Part shown: one piece after another, positions 51,855 through 60,446 of the stretch
Position numbering within the stretch: position 1 is the first letter of the stretch
Layout of the letters: each line of letters opens with the position of its first letter
Notes under the pieces: generated by a model
The model's database searches: none
Told to the model about the DNA's origin: nothing
Seen by the model: only the letters and a program-made list of their open reading frames with translations
Translations under genes and position numbers: made by a program
NCBI RefSeq assembly: GCF_027214005.1
Contig: NZ_JAPWGY010000002.1
Coordinates: forward strand, 124,001-188,000
DNA: 64,000 bases
Reading direction: 5' to 3'
Origin: Kiloniella laminariae
Lineage (GTDB): Bacteria > Pseudomonadota > Alphaproteobacteria > Kiloniellales > Kiloniellaceae

Positions 51855-52817
51855 TCATACGCGGCTGACATCAACCCCTTTACCATAACGTTTCTCGATC
51901 CTTGACTGTACGACTTCAAAGGTAACAGACAAGGCCCAGTAAATAAGGGCAGCCGAGATCAACATCTCCATATACTTGAACTCTGCCCGCCCGTGGGTAC
52001 GTGCCATATACATCAGCTCCCAGGCTCCCAGTACCGACACCAGAGAGCTATCCTTGAGCATGGCGATGAACTGATTACCTGTTGGCGGGATAATCAGCCT
52101 GATCGCTTGGGGCAAGACCACCAGACGCATGACCTGCCCATCTTTAAGACCAAGGGCCTTGGCTGCTTCACGTTGCCCGGCCGGGATGGCCTGGATACCC
52201 GCTCTGAAAATTTCGGCCATGTAAGCGCCGTAACAAAGAGACAGAGCAATAATAGCAGCCGGGATCGGATTGATAATAACACCGATCTGGGGTAGGCCGA
52301 GGTAAATCAGAAGGATCTGCAGCAGAAGAGGCGTTCCGCGGAAAAAAGAGATGTAGAAGGTTGAAATCCCTAGGGCCATGCCACTGCTGGACAAGCGGGC
52401 CAGAGCGGCAAGCAAAGCCAGAATTGTCGAAGCAAAAATCGCAACAGCACAGATAAACACGGTCAGAGCCGCCCCCATCAGGAAATTGCTTTTCAGCCCC
52501 AGACCAAGAAGATGCGGCAAACGGGCCCAGATGTACTCATATGACAGATCAAAACTGTAGAAAAAGTACATGAACAAGGCGAACAGCTGTACCCAGGTCA
52601 CAATCAACTGGGTACGGTGCGGGAATGTATTCACAAGGATGAAGTTACCGACAACCGCAGCCGCAATGGCAACACGCAACAGGCCACCCATCATATCTGG
52701 GCCTAAGGCAAGATCCGTATCTTTAAACAGATTGGAAAAATCAAAGCTCAATAAAACCAGATAAGCCCCAGCGAACAAAAACGACCGTCTTATCGACGGT
52801 CGTTCCAGTATTTCCAT
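51855..52817 (-). CDS. Amino acid ABC transporter permease with N-terminal extension
   Basis: Inner-membrane permease of the HisM/GltK family (HEQRo/PAAT importers), 320 residues. The C-terminal part has the EAA loop (GQREAAKALGLKDGQVMRLVVLPQAIRLIIPPTGNQ) and the SFFRGTPLLLQILLIYLGLPQIG block of this family. Residues 1 to about 100 form extra helices (FLFAGAYLVLLSF, LLRVAIAAAVVGNFIL, VTWVQLFALFMYFFY), making it longer than single-subunit relatives. No ATPase or second permease is next to it. Start uncertain: ATG 52817 or a TTG at 52832, 10 nt after the binding-protein stop. It likely works with the upstream binding protein for arginine or a related amino acid. Confidence 0.87.
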   Translation of the reverse strand: MEILERPSIRRSFLFAGAYLVLLSFDFSNLFKDTDLALGPDMMGGLLRVAIAAAVVGNFILVNTFPHRTQLIVTWVQLFALFMYFFYSFDLSYEYIWARLPHLLGLGLKSNFLMGAALTVFICAVAIFASTILALLAALARLSSSGMALGISTFYISFFRGTPLLLQILLIYLGLPQIGVIINPIPAAIIALSLCYGAYMAEIFRAGIQAIPAGQREAAKALGLKDGQVMRLVVLPQAIRLIIPPTGNQFIAMLKDSSLVSVLGAWELMYMARTHGRAEFKYMEMLISAALIYWALSVTFEVVQSRIEKRYGKGVDVSRV

Positions 52818-52842
52818 AAGGATATAATTCAAAGCTCAAAAC

Positions 52843-53667
52843 TCACTGTGTCAGATCGCCGCCGTACCACTTCTCGGAAATTTTCGAAAGCGTACCGTCT
52901 GCATGCAAAGAAGAAACCGCTTCTTTGATCTTAGCGTTAAACTCTGCATCCCCCTTGTCTGTCGCAATAGCAAGTGGCTCCATGAACAGCGCTTCCGGGC
53001 CAATAATCTTAATCGGGTAACCGTTTTTCTGTGCTTCAAGAATTGTTGGCAGCGCTGTAAACGCCGCATCAAGACGTACACCATCACCTAGACGTAAATC
53101 ATCCAGGGCCAAAACATCAGAATCGTAGGTACGAATGTCCGCATCATCGATGATATAGGAGAATTCAGGAACATCTTCAGCGTCAATCACGAGATCTTTT
53201 TTAAGATAGCTTTCATAGGTTGTCGAAACCCCGACACCGATCTTTTTACCCGAGGCATCGCTGGATTGAAGGATGGTCTCGTTCTTCTCATGCACGACCA
53301 GGGCAGCCGGTGTAAAATAATACACGACAGGAAAATCCAGCGCCTGAGCACGTTCTTTGGTCGGTGTCATAGAGCCAACAGACATATCCCAACGTCCAGC
53401 CCAACGTCCGGCTGTAATCACGTCCCAGCCCGGCGTTACGAATTCAGCTTCAACGCCCATTCTCTCGGCTATTGCGCGGCCAACATCAACATCAAAACCA
53501 ACCAGGTTATTGTCAGCATCAATGGATGACTGCGGTGGGTATTCCGCATCGGTGGCAATAACCAGTTTTTTATTGCCCATTACCCGGTCCAGCGACTCTC
53601 CGGCAAAGGCAGAGGTTGCACTCAGAGCAACAGCACCAGCCAATAGTGCATACTTGAAAAGTTTCAT
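52843..53667 (-). CDS. Amino acid ABC transporter substrate-binding protein
   Basis: Periplasmic binding protein of the SBP_bac_3 family (ArgT/HisJ-like), 274 residues, signal peptide MKLFKYALLAGAVALSATSAFAGE. Body: VIATDAEYPPQSSIDADNNLVGFDVDVGRAIAERMGVEAEFV, with the conserved D-x-x-G-F-D-V-D block that recognises the amino-acid carboxylate and amino groups. A GGGAGGAAAC site precedes the ATG. First gene of an operon with the permease; a TetR-type palindrome (53785-53800) lies upstream, shared in sequence with the aruH promoter, so its cargo is probably arginine. Basic/acidic selectivity cannot be read directly. Confidence 0.9.
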   Translation of the reverse strand: MKLFKYALLAGAVALSATSAFAGESLDRVMGNKKLVIATDAEYPPQSSIDADNNLVGFDVDVGRAIAERMGVEAEFVTPGWDVITAGRWAGRWDMSVGSMTPTKERAQALDFPVVYYFTPAALVVHEKNETILQSSDASGKKIGVGVSTTYESYLKKDLVIDAEDVPEFSYIIDDADIRTYDSDVLALDDLRLGDGVRLDAAFTALPTILEAQKNGYPIKIIGPEALFMEPLAIATDKGDAEFNAKIKEAVSSLHADGTLSKISEKWYGGDLTQ

Positions 53668-53784
53668 TCCGTTTCCTCCCTGTGGATTTCCGGGACAGAC
53701 GGGTTTTCCCGCTCTTTCGTCCTCAGCCCTCTCGCATGTTGTCAGCCAAAACTTTGATGTTCAGCCAGACAAACGATAGCATAG

Positions 53785-53800
53785 CTGAACGCACGTTCAA
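53785..53800. promoter_or_regulatory. TetR-type operator upstream of the amino-acid ABC operon
   Basis: CTGAACGCACGTTCAA contains TGAAC-N4-GTTCA, the same spaced inverted repeat as the site at 54568. It is 118 nt upstream of the binding-protein ATG, on the transporter side of the TetR gene. Confidence 0.65.
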
Positions 53801-53838
53801 CTAATAATTTTTTGAAGATCAAATATTGGTACATATTT

Positions 53839-54462
53839 CTAAAGATCAAAAGCACCTGAAACCAGACCGTCCACCCAGGCCTCACAGATACGAAGCCCCT
53901 CCTCAGGGGCAAAGGTCGCCGGATTCAGACACCATTCAAGCCATAACCCATCCAGCATCGCTGATAATCCAATCGCAGCCAGACGATGGTTAAAATCCGG
54001 GATGCCGGGATGATTAACCAAATCACACAGCATCTGTTCCAGCTGGGCACGAAACCCGGCATAGGTGCGATCATGCGATTGCCGAACTTTTTCCGATTTC
54101 TCTGACATGTTCCAGAAGACCACCCAGACCCTGAGTATTTTCTGATCCAGAATTTCTGAAGAAAAATATCCTTTGAAAAAAGCACTCATCCGTTCGCGTG
54201 GAGTACCTCCACTTTGTTCTACCAGCCGAACAACATACTGCAACAGATCTGTCGCCAGCTTTTCATAGGCGGCAGCAACAAGATCATCCTTGCTGGGATA
54301 ATGATGATTGATCAAACCAATCGATATTCCCGCTTCAGCACTGATATTCCTTACTGAAAGTCCTTCACTCCCCTTCTGTTCCAGACAGCGCAGGGTGGCT
54401 TCTACCATTTCTTTTTTTCGTTCTTCGGGAATTTGACGGCGAAATTTTGGAGTATCAGTCAT
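53839..54462 (-). CDS. TetR/AcrR family transcriptional regulator (BetI-like)
   Basis: 207-residue repressor: HTH at about residues 15-60 (RKKEMVEATLRCLEQKGSEGLSVRNISAEAGISIGLINHHYPSKDDLVAAAYEKL), with a BetI-type C-terminal ligand domain (LVEQSGGTPRERMSAFFKGYFSSEILDQ; WLEWCLNPATFAPEEGLRICEAWVDG). It sits between the amino-acid transporter operon and the divergent aruHI operon. Two palindromes of the form TTGAAC-N4-GTTCAA flank it, at 54568 (shared by its own promoter and aruH) and 53785 (transporter). Probably a repressor relieved by arginine or a derivative. Confidence 0.92.
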   Translation of the reverse strand: MTDTPKFRRQIPEERKKEMVEATLRCLEQKGSEGLSVRNISAEAGISIGLINHHYPSKDDLVAAAYEKLATDLLQYVVRLVEQSGGTPRERMSAFFKGYFSSEILDQKILRVWVVFWNMSEKSEKVRQSHDRTYAGFRAQLEQMLCDLVNHPGIPDFNHRLAAIGLSAMLDGLWLEWCLNPATFAPEEGLRICEAWVDGLVSGAFDL

Positions 54463-54567
54463 GCTGTCCAGAAAATTTGATCTTAACTGCCGCCAGTGTA
54501 TTCACCATCCCCTGTAAAAAGAAAGGCTTGATGACAAGGAATTTACACCCGAGGGACAATTCAACTG

Positions 54568-54583
54568 TTGAACATTCGTTCAA
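54568..54583. promoter_or_regulatory. TetR-type operator in the tetR-aruH divergent region
   Basis: TTGAACATTCGTTCAA, perfect 6-bp arms with a 4-nt centre, between the tetR and aruH start codons. Matches the site at 53785 at 13 of 16 positions, including both TGAAC/GTTCA half-sites. Confidence 0.7.
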
Positions 54584-54680
54584 TTATGATATTTTCATCT
54601 GGAACCAGCGATCAACACCATAAAAGCGGTACAGAACAAAACACCTTGAGGCCCAGGACTTTTATAAAGGATTTTGAGAT

Positions 54681-55862
54681 ATGCGTCTTTCTCCCCTGAC
54701 TGATCGGGTCACAGGTTCAGGAGCCTCCGCCTGGGATCTTCATAGCACGGCCTTACGCGAACAGGCTGCTGGAAAAGATGTCATCATCATGAGCGTGGGT
54801 GACCCGGACTTTGCAACACCAGACCAAATTTCTGATGCAGCCTGTAATGCCCTAAAATCAGGCGATACACATTATAGCGAAATCGTTGGGCGCGCCCCTC
54901 TGCGAGAGATCATTGCCAGAAAACACCAGGAGCAATCTGGCCAGCTCGTCACCGCAGACAATGTCATTGTTCTTGCTGGTGCCCAGTGTGGTCTTTTCAC
55001 CGCTTCTCTCTGTCTTGCAACCGCTGGTGACGAAGTCATCGCTCTGGAGCCGATGTATATCACCTATGAAGCCAGCATCAGGGTCACAGGAGCAACGCTT
55101 GTTCCCGTTGCCCAAAAAGCAGAACAGGGTTTTCGGCCTGATATTCCCGCCATAGAAGCCGCGATCACGCCAAGAACCAGAGCAATTTTTCTGACGACCC
55201 CCAACAATCCAACCGGGGTTGTTTTGAAAAAAGATGAACTCGAGGCGATTGCGGATATTGCCAGGCGCCACGATCTCTGGGTGATTTCCGACGAGGTTTA
55301 TGCCGATCTTATTTTCTCAGGCCAACACATCTCAATCGCTTCCCTCCCCGGTATGGCCGAACGCACCGTTACAATCAGCAGTCTGTCAAAATCCCATGCC
55401 ATGACAGGCTGGCGGGTCGGCTGGGCCATCGGCCCGGTCAAGCTTATCCAGGCAATGGAAAAGGTTGCTCTGTGCATGCTTTACGGTTTACCCGGCTTTT
55501 CCCAACAAGCTGCATTTGTTGCTCTGACGGACATGGCGGATGAACCTGCACGTATGAAAGCCATATACCAGCGCCGCCGCGATCTCGCGCTAGAATGCCT
55601 TGAAGCTGCTCCCGGTCTTATCAGCCACTGCCCCGAAGCAGGAATGTTCCTGCTGGTTGATATCAGATCAACCGGGATGGACAGCAATGACTTTGCCCAT
55701 CAGTTATACAAAGAACAAAATGTCTGTGTTCTGGATGCCTCACCATTTGGCCCGAGCGCAACAGGCCACATAAGACTGTCCTTCACTCTCGGAGAAGAAC
55801 AGATCGCCGAAGGCTGCCGCCGCATTGCCAGTTTTGCCAATGCTCAACAGGCTGTAGCCTGA
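54681..55862 (+). CDS. aruH: Arginine:pyruvate transaminase-like aminotransferase
   Basis: PLP fold-type I aminotransferase, 393 residues. Family blocks are IIMSVGDPDFATP, VIVLAGAQCGLFTASLCL, ITPRTRAIFLTTPNNPTGVV, WVISDEVYADLIF and the PLP-lysine segment SLSKSHAMTGWRVGWAIGP, followed by the C-terminal GHIRLSFTLG that binds the substrate carboxylate. Strong similarity in block order and wording to AruH of Pseudomonas, recalled from memory, and adjacency to the AruI homologue support arginine transamination to 5-guanidino-2-oxopentanoate. The TetR site lies upstream. AAAGGATTTTGAG precedes the ATG. Confidence 0.87.
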   Translation: MRLSPLTDRVTGSGASAWDLHSTALREQAAGKDVIIMSVGDPDFATPDQISDAACNALKSGDTHYSEIVGRAPLREIIARKHQEQSGQLVTADNVIVLAGAQCGLFTASLCLATAGDEVIALEPMYITYEASIRVTGATLVPVAQKAEQGFRPDIPAIEAAITPRTRAIFLTTPNNPTGVVLKKDELEAIADIARRHDLWVISDEVYADLIFSGQHISIASLPGMAERTVTISSLSKSHAMTGWRVGWAIGPVKLIQAMEKVALCMLYGLPGFSQQAAFVALTDMADEPARMKAIYQRRRDLALECLEAAPGLISHCPEAGMFLLVDIRSTGMDSNDFAHQLYKEQNVCVLDASPFGPSATGHIRLSFTLGEEQIAEGCRRIASFANAQQAVA

Positions 55863-55884
55863 TCACCCGGCTGGAGAAAAAAGC

Positions 55885-57492
55885 ATGATCACTCTTGGTG
55901 AGTACCTGATAAAACTTCTGGAATCCTATGATGTCGAGCGGGTTTTTGGCATCCCCGGCGTTCATACTGTAGAACTGTACCGGGGTCTGGCAAATTCCCG
56001 CATTCGCCATCACACCCCCCGACACGAACAGGGGGCAGGATTTATGGCCGACGGTTATGCCCGGATGAGCGGGAAACCCGGTGTCTGCTTTACCATCACA
56101 GGACCGGGCCTGACGAATATCGCCACGGCAATGGGACAGGCCTATGCTGATTCCATTCCCATGCTGGTTATCTCCGGGGTAAACAAGCTCAAGGATCTTG
56201 GCCACGGCAATGGTAACCTGCATGAACTGCCCAACCAGTCAGCCTTTGCAAGCCAGGTCTCTGCTTTCAGCTATACCATCACCACACCCGATGACTTGCC
56301 ACAGGTAATGGCCCGTGCTTTTGCTCTCTTCGAAGGCGCACGTCCCCGCCCTGTCCACATCGAAATCCCCGTCGACCTCATGTCCGCGTCTGCAGATCAT
56401 CTTCCCCTGCCACGACGCCAAATATTGGCCGAGCGCCCCGGTCCAGCGATATCAGGTATCAAACAGGCTGCAGAACTCTGTAGCAAAGCCAAAGCACCGC
56501 TGTTGATTGTAGGTGGTGGTGTAAAAAGCAATATTGCTGTGGTACAGGAACTGGCCGTAGCTTTGGATAGCCCGGTAATCATGACCATCAATGCCCGGGG
56601 TGTTCTTTCAGGCAATCACCCCCTCGCCGTCCCAGCCAGCCCATCTCTGAAAGCCGTCCGGGAGCTGATAAAAACCGCTGATCTGGTTGTTGTATTGGGC
56701 AGTGAAATAGGCCCCACAGATTTTGACATGTACGTAGACGGCAATTTCTCGATCCCCGGAACTCTGGTCCGGGTTGATATCGACCCCGTTCAACTCCAGC
56801 GGAATATCACCCCTGACCTGGCCCTGATCGGCGATGCAGTGCAAGCATCTAAAGACATACTTTCCTGCTTTGATAAAGGTGACATAGCCCCCAAAGATCG
56901 TTCCGGGGCAAGCAGAGCAGAAAAAGCCTGTGCAGAAGCAAGAACTGAGCTATCTCCACAGATGAACCAGCAGATCAACTTTCTGCAGAAAATCACCACC
57001 GCCTTGCCCGGTGTCGTGATTGTTGGTGATTCCACCCAAGCCGTCTATGCCGGAAATCTGTATTTTTCGCCTGATCGGTCACTTGGCTGGTTCAATTCCG
57101 CCACAGGTTTCGGCACGCTGGGCTATGCTCTGCCAGCTTCAATCGGGGCCAAACTGGCCTGTCCGGAACGCCCCGTTGTCTGTCTGACCGGTGATGGAGG
57201 TCTGCAATTTACCCTTGGCGAGTTGGGCTCGGCAATCGATGCCAATACACCAATCATCATTCTGGTCTGGAATAACAATGGTTATCAGGAGATCAAAACC
57301 TACATGGAAGACAATGCCATTGTCCCTGAAGGTGTTGAGCTGACCACCCCTGACTTTCCAGCCATTGCCAGAGCCTATGGCCTAGAGGCAGAACACCTGC
57401 ACACAGCCGTTGATCTTCCAGACAGGCTTAAAAGTGCTTTAACTTCAGGTAAGCCCACCTTGATCCAGATCGAAGAACACTTGTTTTCATAA
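55885..57492 (+). CDS. aruI: 5-guanidino-2-oxopentanoate decarboxylase (ThDP enzyme)
   Basis: Thiamine-diphosphate decarboxylase, 535 residues, converting 5-guanidino-2-oxopentanoate to 4-guanidinobutanal in the arginine transaminase pathway. N-terminal domain: VFGIPGVHTVELYRGLANSRIRHHTPRHEQGAGFMADGYARMSG (catalytic Glu in RHEQ) and GNLHELPNQSAFASQV. Central domain IVGGGVKSN. C-terminal TPP site: LTGDGGLQFTLGELGSAIDANTPIIILVWNNNGYQEIK (GDG...NN). The block RHEQGAGFMADGYAR and HELPNQ are AruI-like. Follows aruH by 22 nt and ends at a strong terminator. Specificity is inferred from context. Confidence 0.88.
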   Translation: MITLGEYLIKLLESYDVERVFGIPGVHTVELYRGLANSRIRHHTPRHEQGAGFMADGYARMSGKPGVCFTITGPGLTNIATAMGQAYADSIPMLVISGVNKLKDLGHGNGNLHELPNQSAFASQVSAFSYTITTPDDLPQVMARAFALFEGARPRPVHIEIPVDLMSASADHLPLPRRQILAERPGPAISGIKQAAELCSKAKAPLLIVGGGVKSNIAVVQELAVALDSPVIMTINARGVLSGNHPLAVPASPSLKAVRELIKTADLVVVLGSEIGPTDFDMYVDGNFSIPGTLVRVDIDPVQLQRNITPDLALIGDAVQASKDILSCFDKGDIAPKDRSGASRAEKACAEARTELSPQMNQQINFLQKITTALPGVVIVGDSTQAVYAGNLYFSPDRSLGWFNSATGFGTLGYALPASIGAKLACPERPVVCLTGDGGLQFTLGELGSAIDANTPIIILVWNNNGYQEIKTYMEDNAIVPEGVELTTPDFPAIARAYGLEAEHLHTAVDLPDRLKSALTSGKPTLIQIEEHLFS

Positions 57493-57520
57493 AAACGTCC
57501 TGCTTCCAGGAAATTTGCGC

Positions 57521-57548
57521 GAAAAGGCCCCAAACTTGGGGCCTTTTC
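57521..57548. terminator. Bidirectional terminator between aruI and the 5'-nucleotidase gene
   Basis: Perfect 13-bp inverted repeat GAAAAGGCCCCAA / TTGGGGCCTTTTC with a 2-nt centre. A- and T-rich arms on either side allow termination of the rightward aruHI transcript and the leftward nucleotidase transcript (stop at 57573). Confidence 0.9.
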
Positions 57549-57572
57549 AATTCGTCATCCGGATCTGGGTTC

Positions 57573-59195
57573 TTATTCAGAAACCAGGACACGTCCGCCA
57601 ACTGCTGGCGTTACCGGGCTGTGAGCAGTGATATAATCTGCAAGTGCATCTTCAAGATTTGGTCCAAAGTCATAAGCATCAATTGCTTTTTCAGCCAGAA
57701 CACTATAGCCATCACCGCCGTTACGGACATAATTGTTGGTCACCATGCTATAGACCTTGGCTGGGTCAAGCGGCACAAAACCATCTTTATCGTTACCAAC
57801 TTCAACTGAAACAACACGGGCACCAGGTTCTGCTTTGGGGTTCCATGTATAGCGGGCACCGGCAAGCTGAGGGAAACGTCCAGCGCCTTCCTCGACCTTG
57901 GACAGGCCATTTTCAAGGGCAGTGATAAAGTCCTCACCCTTGAGCTTGAAGGTTGCAATGGTATTCTGGAATGGCAAGACCGTCAGAACTTCGCCCATTG
58001 TTACAGGGCCCTCATCAATAGAGGCCCGAACACCACCGCCATTCTGGAGCGCAATTTCAACCGAACTGTCTTTTTCCCGTACCCGTGCCAACATCGCATC
58101 AGCAACAAGGTTGGCCATTTCGCACTCGCCTGAACGGCAGGCATTGCGATCACCGTCAATCACCTTCGAGGCAACACCAACTTCACGCTTCTGGATTTCT
58201 GCCAAAGGTTCATTGAGTTCAGCAATACGCGCCTTCATCACCGCATTTTCAGGGAAAGAACTGTCAAGCAAGACAGAATCACCTGACCAGCCAGTGACAT
58301 TCCCGGCATCATCAAATGTCAACTCCAGCTCGCCCATAAACTTTGAATAGGCATAGGCCTGAACAATCGGAACAGCCTTTCCATCGGGTGCTGTAACAAC
58401 AACCGGATAGGGACCTTCCGCTTTTTCATCGGAGTTTGACAACAAGGTGTGGCTGTGTCCGCCAACAATGACATCAACACCAGTCAACTGGCTTGCAACA
58501 ACTTTATCCCGAGGCACACCGAGGTGACTGAGCAGGATAATCTTGTTTACGCCCTGAGCTTCCATCTGGTTGACAATCGGCTGCACAGCACGGGCGGTGT
58601 CAAAAAAGCTGATTTCCGAGCCTGGGCTTGATGTTTCGTCGGTATCTTCGGCAAGAGCACCAATAATACCTATCTTTTCGCCTGCCCGGTCCAGAACGAT
58701 CGATGTCGGGAATTTTCCACGCAGTTCTGATTTCTGGGAAGCAATCGTATTGGCGCTAATCACCGGAAATTTTGCCTTGTCCAGAAATTCGAGAAAAGTT
58801 CCAGGACCATCATCAAATTCATGATTGCCGATAGTCATGGCGTCAAAACCAGTCATGTTCATCAACTCGACAGCGGCTTGCCCTTTATACTTGGTATAAA
58901 AAAGTGATCCCTGGAACTGGTCCCCTGCATCAAGGACGAGAACATTTTTACCAGCAGCCTGCAGCGCCGCTCGACGGTCATTGAGCGTCTGGGCAACGCG
59001 GGCAAACCCGCCGAAGCATTTGCCCTCGGCAAGGTCTTCTGCACCGCAGGTTGAATCATATTTGTTGACCGGCAGAATTCGGGAATGCAAATCGTTGATA
59101 TGGAGAATGCTTAAAGAGTAGTCAGCCTGTGCTGAAGCTGCAAAAAGACAAAGACCGGCAGCAAGGCTGGCAACACCGGTAAGATGCTTTTTCAT
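57573..59195 (-). CDS. Periplasmic bifunctional 5'-nucleotidase / UDP-sugar hydrolase-like
   Basis: Exported metallophosphoesterase, 540 residues, signal peptide MKKHLTGVASLAAGLCLFAASAQA. N-terminal metallophos domain (about 27-260): LHINDLHSRI (Asp, His), GDQFQGS, IGNHEFDDG, VIVGGHSHTLL. C-terminal 5_nucleotid_C domain (about 340-510): NLVADAMLARV, NGGGVRASIDEGPVTMGEVLTVLPFQN, NYVRNGGDGYSVL. All typical metal ligands are visible. It would release nucleosides and phosphate from nucleotides outside the cytoplasm, which the nucleoside hydrolase or pyrimidine pathway could then use. No regulatory signals seen except a hairpin upstream (59333). Confidence 0.93.
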   Translation of the reverse strand: MKKHLTGVASLAAGLCLFAASAQADYSLSILHINDLHSRILPVNKYDSTCGAEDLAEGKCFGGFARVAQTLNDRRAALQAAGKNVLVLDAGDQFQGSLFYTKYKGQAAVELMNMTGFDAMTIGNHEFDDGPGTFLEFLDKAKFPVISANTIASQKSELRGKFPTSIVLDRAGEKIGIIGALAEDTDETSSPGSEISFFDTARAVQPIVNQMEAQGVNKIILLSHLGVPRDKVVASQLTGVDVIVGGHSHTLLSNSDEKAEGPYPVVVTAPDGKAVPIVQAYAYSKFMGELELTFDDAGNVTGWSGDSVLLDSSFPENAVMKARIAELNEPLAEIQKREVGVASKVIDGDRNACRSGECEMANLVADAMLARVREKDSSVEIALQNGGGVRASIDEGPVTMGEVLTVLPFQNTIATFKLKGEDFITALENGLSKVEEGAGRFPQLAGARYTWNPKAEPGARVVSVEVGNDKDGFVPLDPAKVYSMVTNNYVRNGGDGYSVLAEKAIDAYDFGPNLEDALADYITAHSPVTPAVGGRVLVSE

Positions 59196-59332
59196 GAGAG
59201 ACTCCCAAAGAAAGTTATTCTTGTTTTAAGAGAGAAAGACTAGGCATCTTTGCCGCTTACGTCCATCCCTTGATATCAAATCGATCCTGAATAGATCTGC
59301 CCTCTTATAGCGAAAAGAGCTGCAACGTATCC

Positions 59333-59362
59333 GGGGCAGGCCAGTTTTTAACAGCCTGCCCC
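59333..59362 (-). terminator. Hairpin between the ABC binding-protein gene and the 5'-nucleotidase gene
   Basis: Perfect 9-bp stem GGGGCAGGC/GCCTGCCCC around a 12-nt loop, 34 nt past the stop of the NMT1-type binding protein. GC-rich but without a T run. Probably ends the leftward transcript of the transporter operon. Confidence 0.65.
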
Positions 59363-59395
59363 GAGACAACGGAACTATACGATAGCAAACTGATC

Positions 59396-60382
59396 TTATT
59401 TGATCATATCAACAACGGCGTGACTCCAGGCACCTTCCGGTTGTTTCGTTATAACCGGATCAGAACCTCCCCCCAAAAGGGTGGCAACAGTCCGTTCATA
59501 ATCAGCAGGATCAAGTTTGCCGTCAGACCCGGCTGTCAGCTTGTTGATTTCACCCATCATGCGAACCTGATGTTTTTCCGTCTGGGCGCCGGTGCCGTCG
59601 TTCTCAAGAACAATCAACGCAGCTTCTTCCGGATTTTCACGTGCCCATTCCCATCCTTTCATGCTGGCAGAAACAAAGCGCGCCATCTTGTCCACAAAGG
59701 CCGGATCTTTCAGGTTATCTTCAAGCACATACAGACCGTCTTCCAGGGTTGCAACACCCTGTTCCTCGTATTTGAAGACAACAAGTTCATCTTCGGGAAC
59801 CCCGGCATCAATAACCTGCCAGTATTCGTTATAAGTCATCGTGGAAACGCAATCAGCCTGCTTCTGGAGAAGCGGATCAACGTTGAAACCCTGCTTGAGA
59901 ACGGAAACACCATCTGCACCGCCATTGGTCGGAATGTCGAGTTTCGACATCCAGCTCAAGAATGGATACTCATTCCCGAAGAACCAAACCCCCAGTGTTT
60001 TGCCCTTGAAATCAGCAGGGCCTGTAATGCCGGTTTCCTTGCGACAGGTAAGCATCATGCCCGATGTCTTGAACGGCTGGGCAATATTGACCAGTGGCAC
60101 ACCCTTTTCACGTGACGCCAAAGCAGAAGGCATCCAGTCAACTATCACATCAGCACCACCACCTGCAATCACCTGTGGAGGGGCAATATCAGGACCACCT
60201 GGCTTGATGTTCACGTCCAGATCAACGGCTTCATAAAAGCCCTTGTCAGCCGCCACATAATAGCCGGCAAACTGGGCCTGTGTAACCCACTTGAGCTGCA
60301 GGTTTACTGTGTCAGCCGCAAATGCGGATCCTCCGGCAACCCCAACCGCCAAAGCAACCGCACCTAGTAACAGTTTTTTCAT
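59396..60382 (-). CDS. ABC transporter substrate-binding protein, NMT1/THI5-like
   Basis: Periplasmic binding protein, 328 residues, signal peptide MKKLLLGAVALAVGVAGGSAFAAD. Mature part starts NLQLKWVTQAQFAGYYVAADKGFYE, the hallmark of the nitrate/taurine/thiamine-precursor (NMT1) family. Start: ATG 60382 with GGGAGAG; the frame extends to 60412. Last of a leftward operon of ATPase, two permeases and this gene, beside a dihydropyrimidinase. Cargo likely a pyrimidine or a precursor of one; hydroxymethylpyrimidine is a known cargo of relatives. Confidence 0.9.
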   Translation of the reverse strand: MKKLLLGAVALAVGVAGGSAFAADTVNLQLKWVTQAQFAGYYVAADKGFYEAVDLDVNIKPGGPDIAPPQVIAGGGADVIVDWMPSALASREKGVPLVNIAQPFKTSGMMLTCRKETGITGPADFKGKTLGVWFFGNEYPFLSWMSKLDIPTNGGADGVSVLKQGFNVDPLLQKQADCVSTMTYNEYWQVIDAGVPEDELVVFKYEEQGVATLEDGLYVLEDNLKDPAFVDKMARFVSASMKGWEWARENPEEAALIVLENDGTGAQTEKHQVRMMGEINKLTAGSDGKLDPADYERTVATLLGGGSDPVITKQPEGAWSHAVVDMIK

Positions 60383-60446
60383 TATACTCTCCCTGTTGTT
60401 GGTTCCAGCCATTCCTCAGAATAAATCCCGCTAGATGTTGTCGGGT

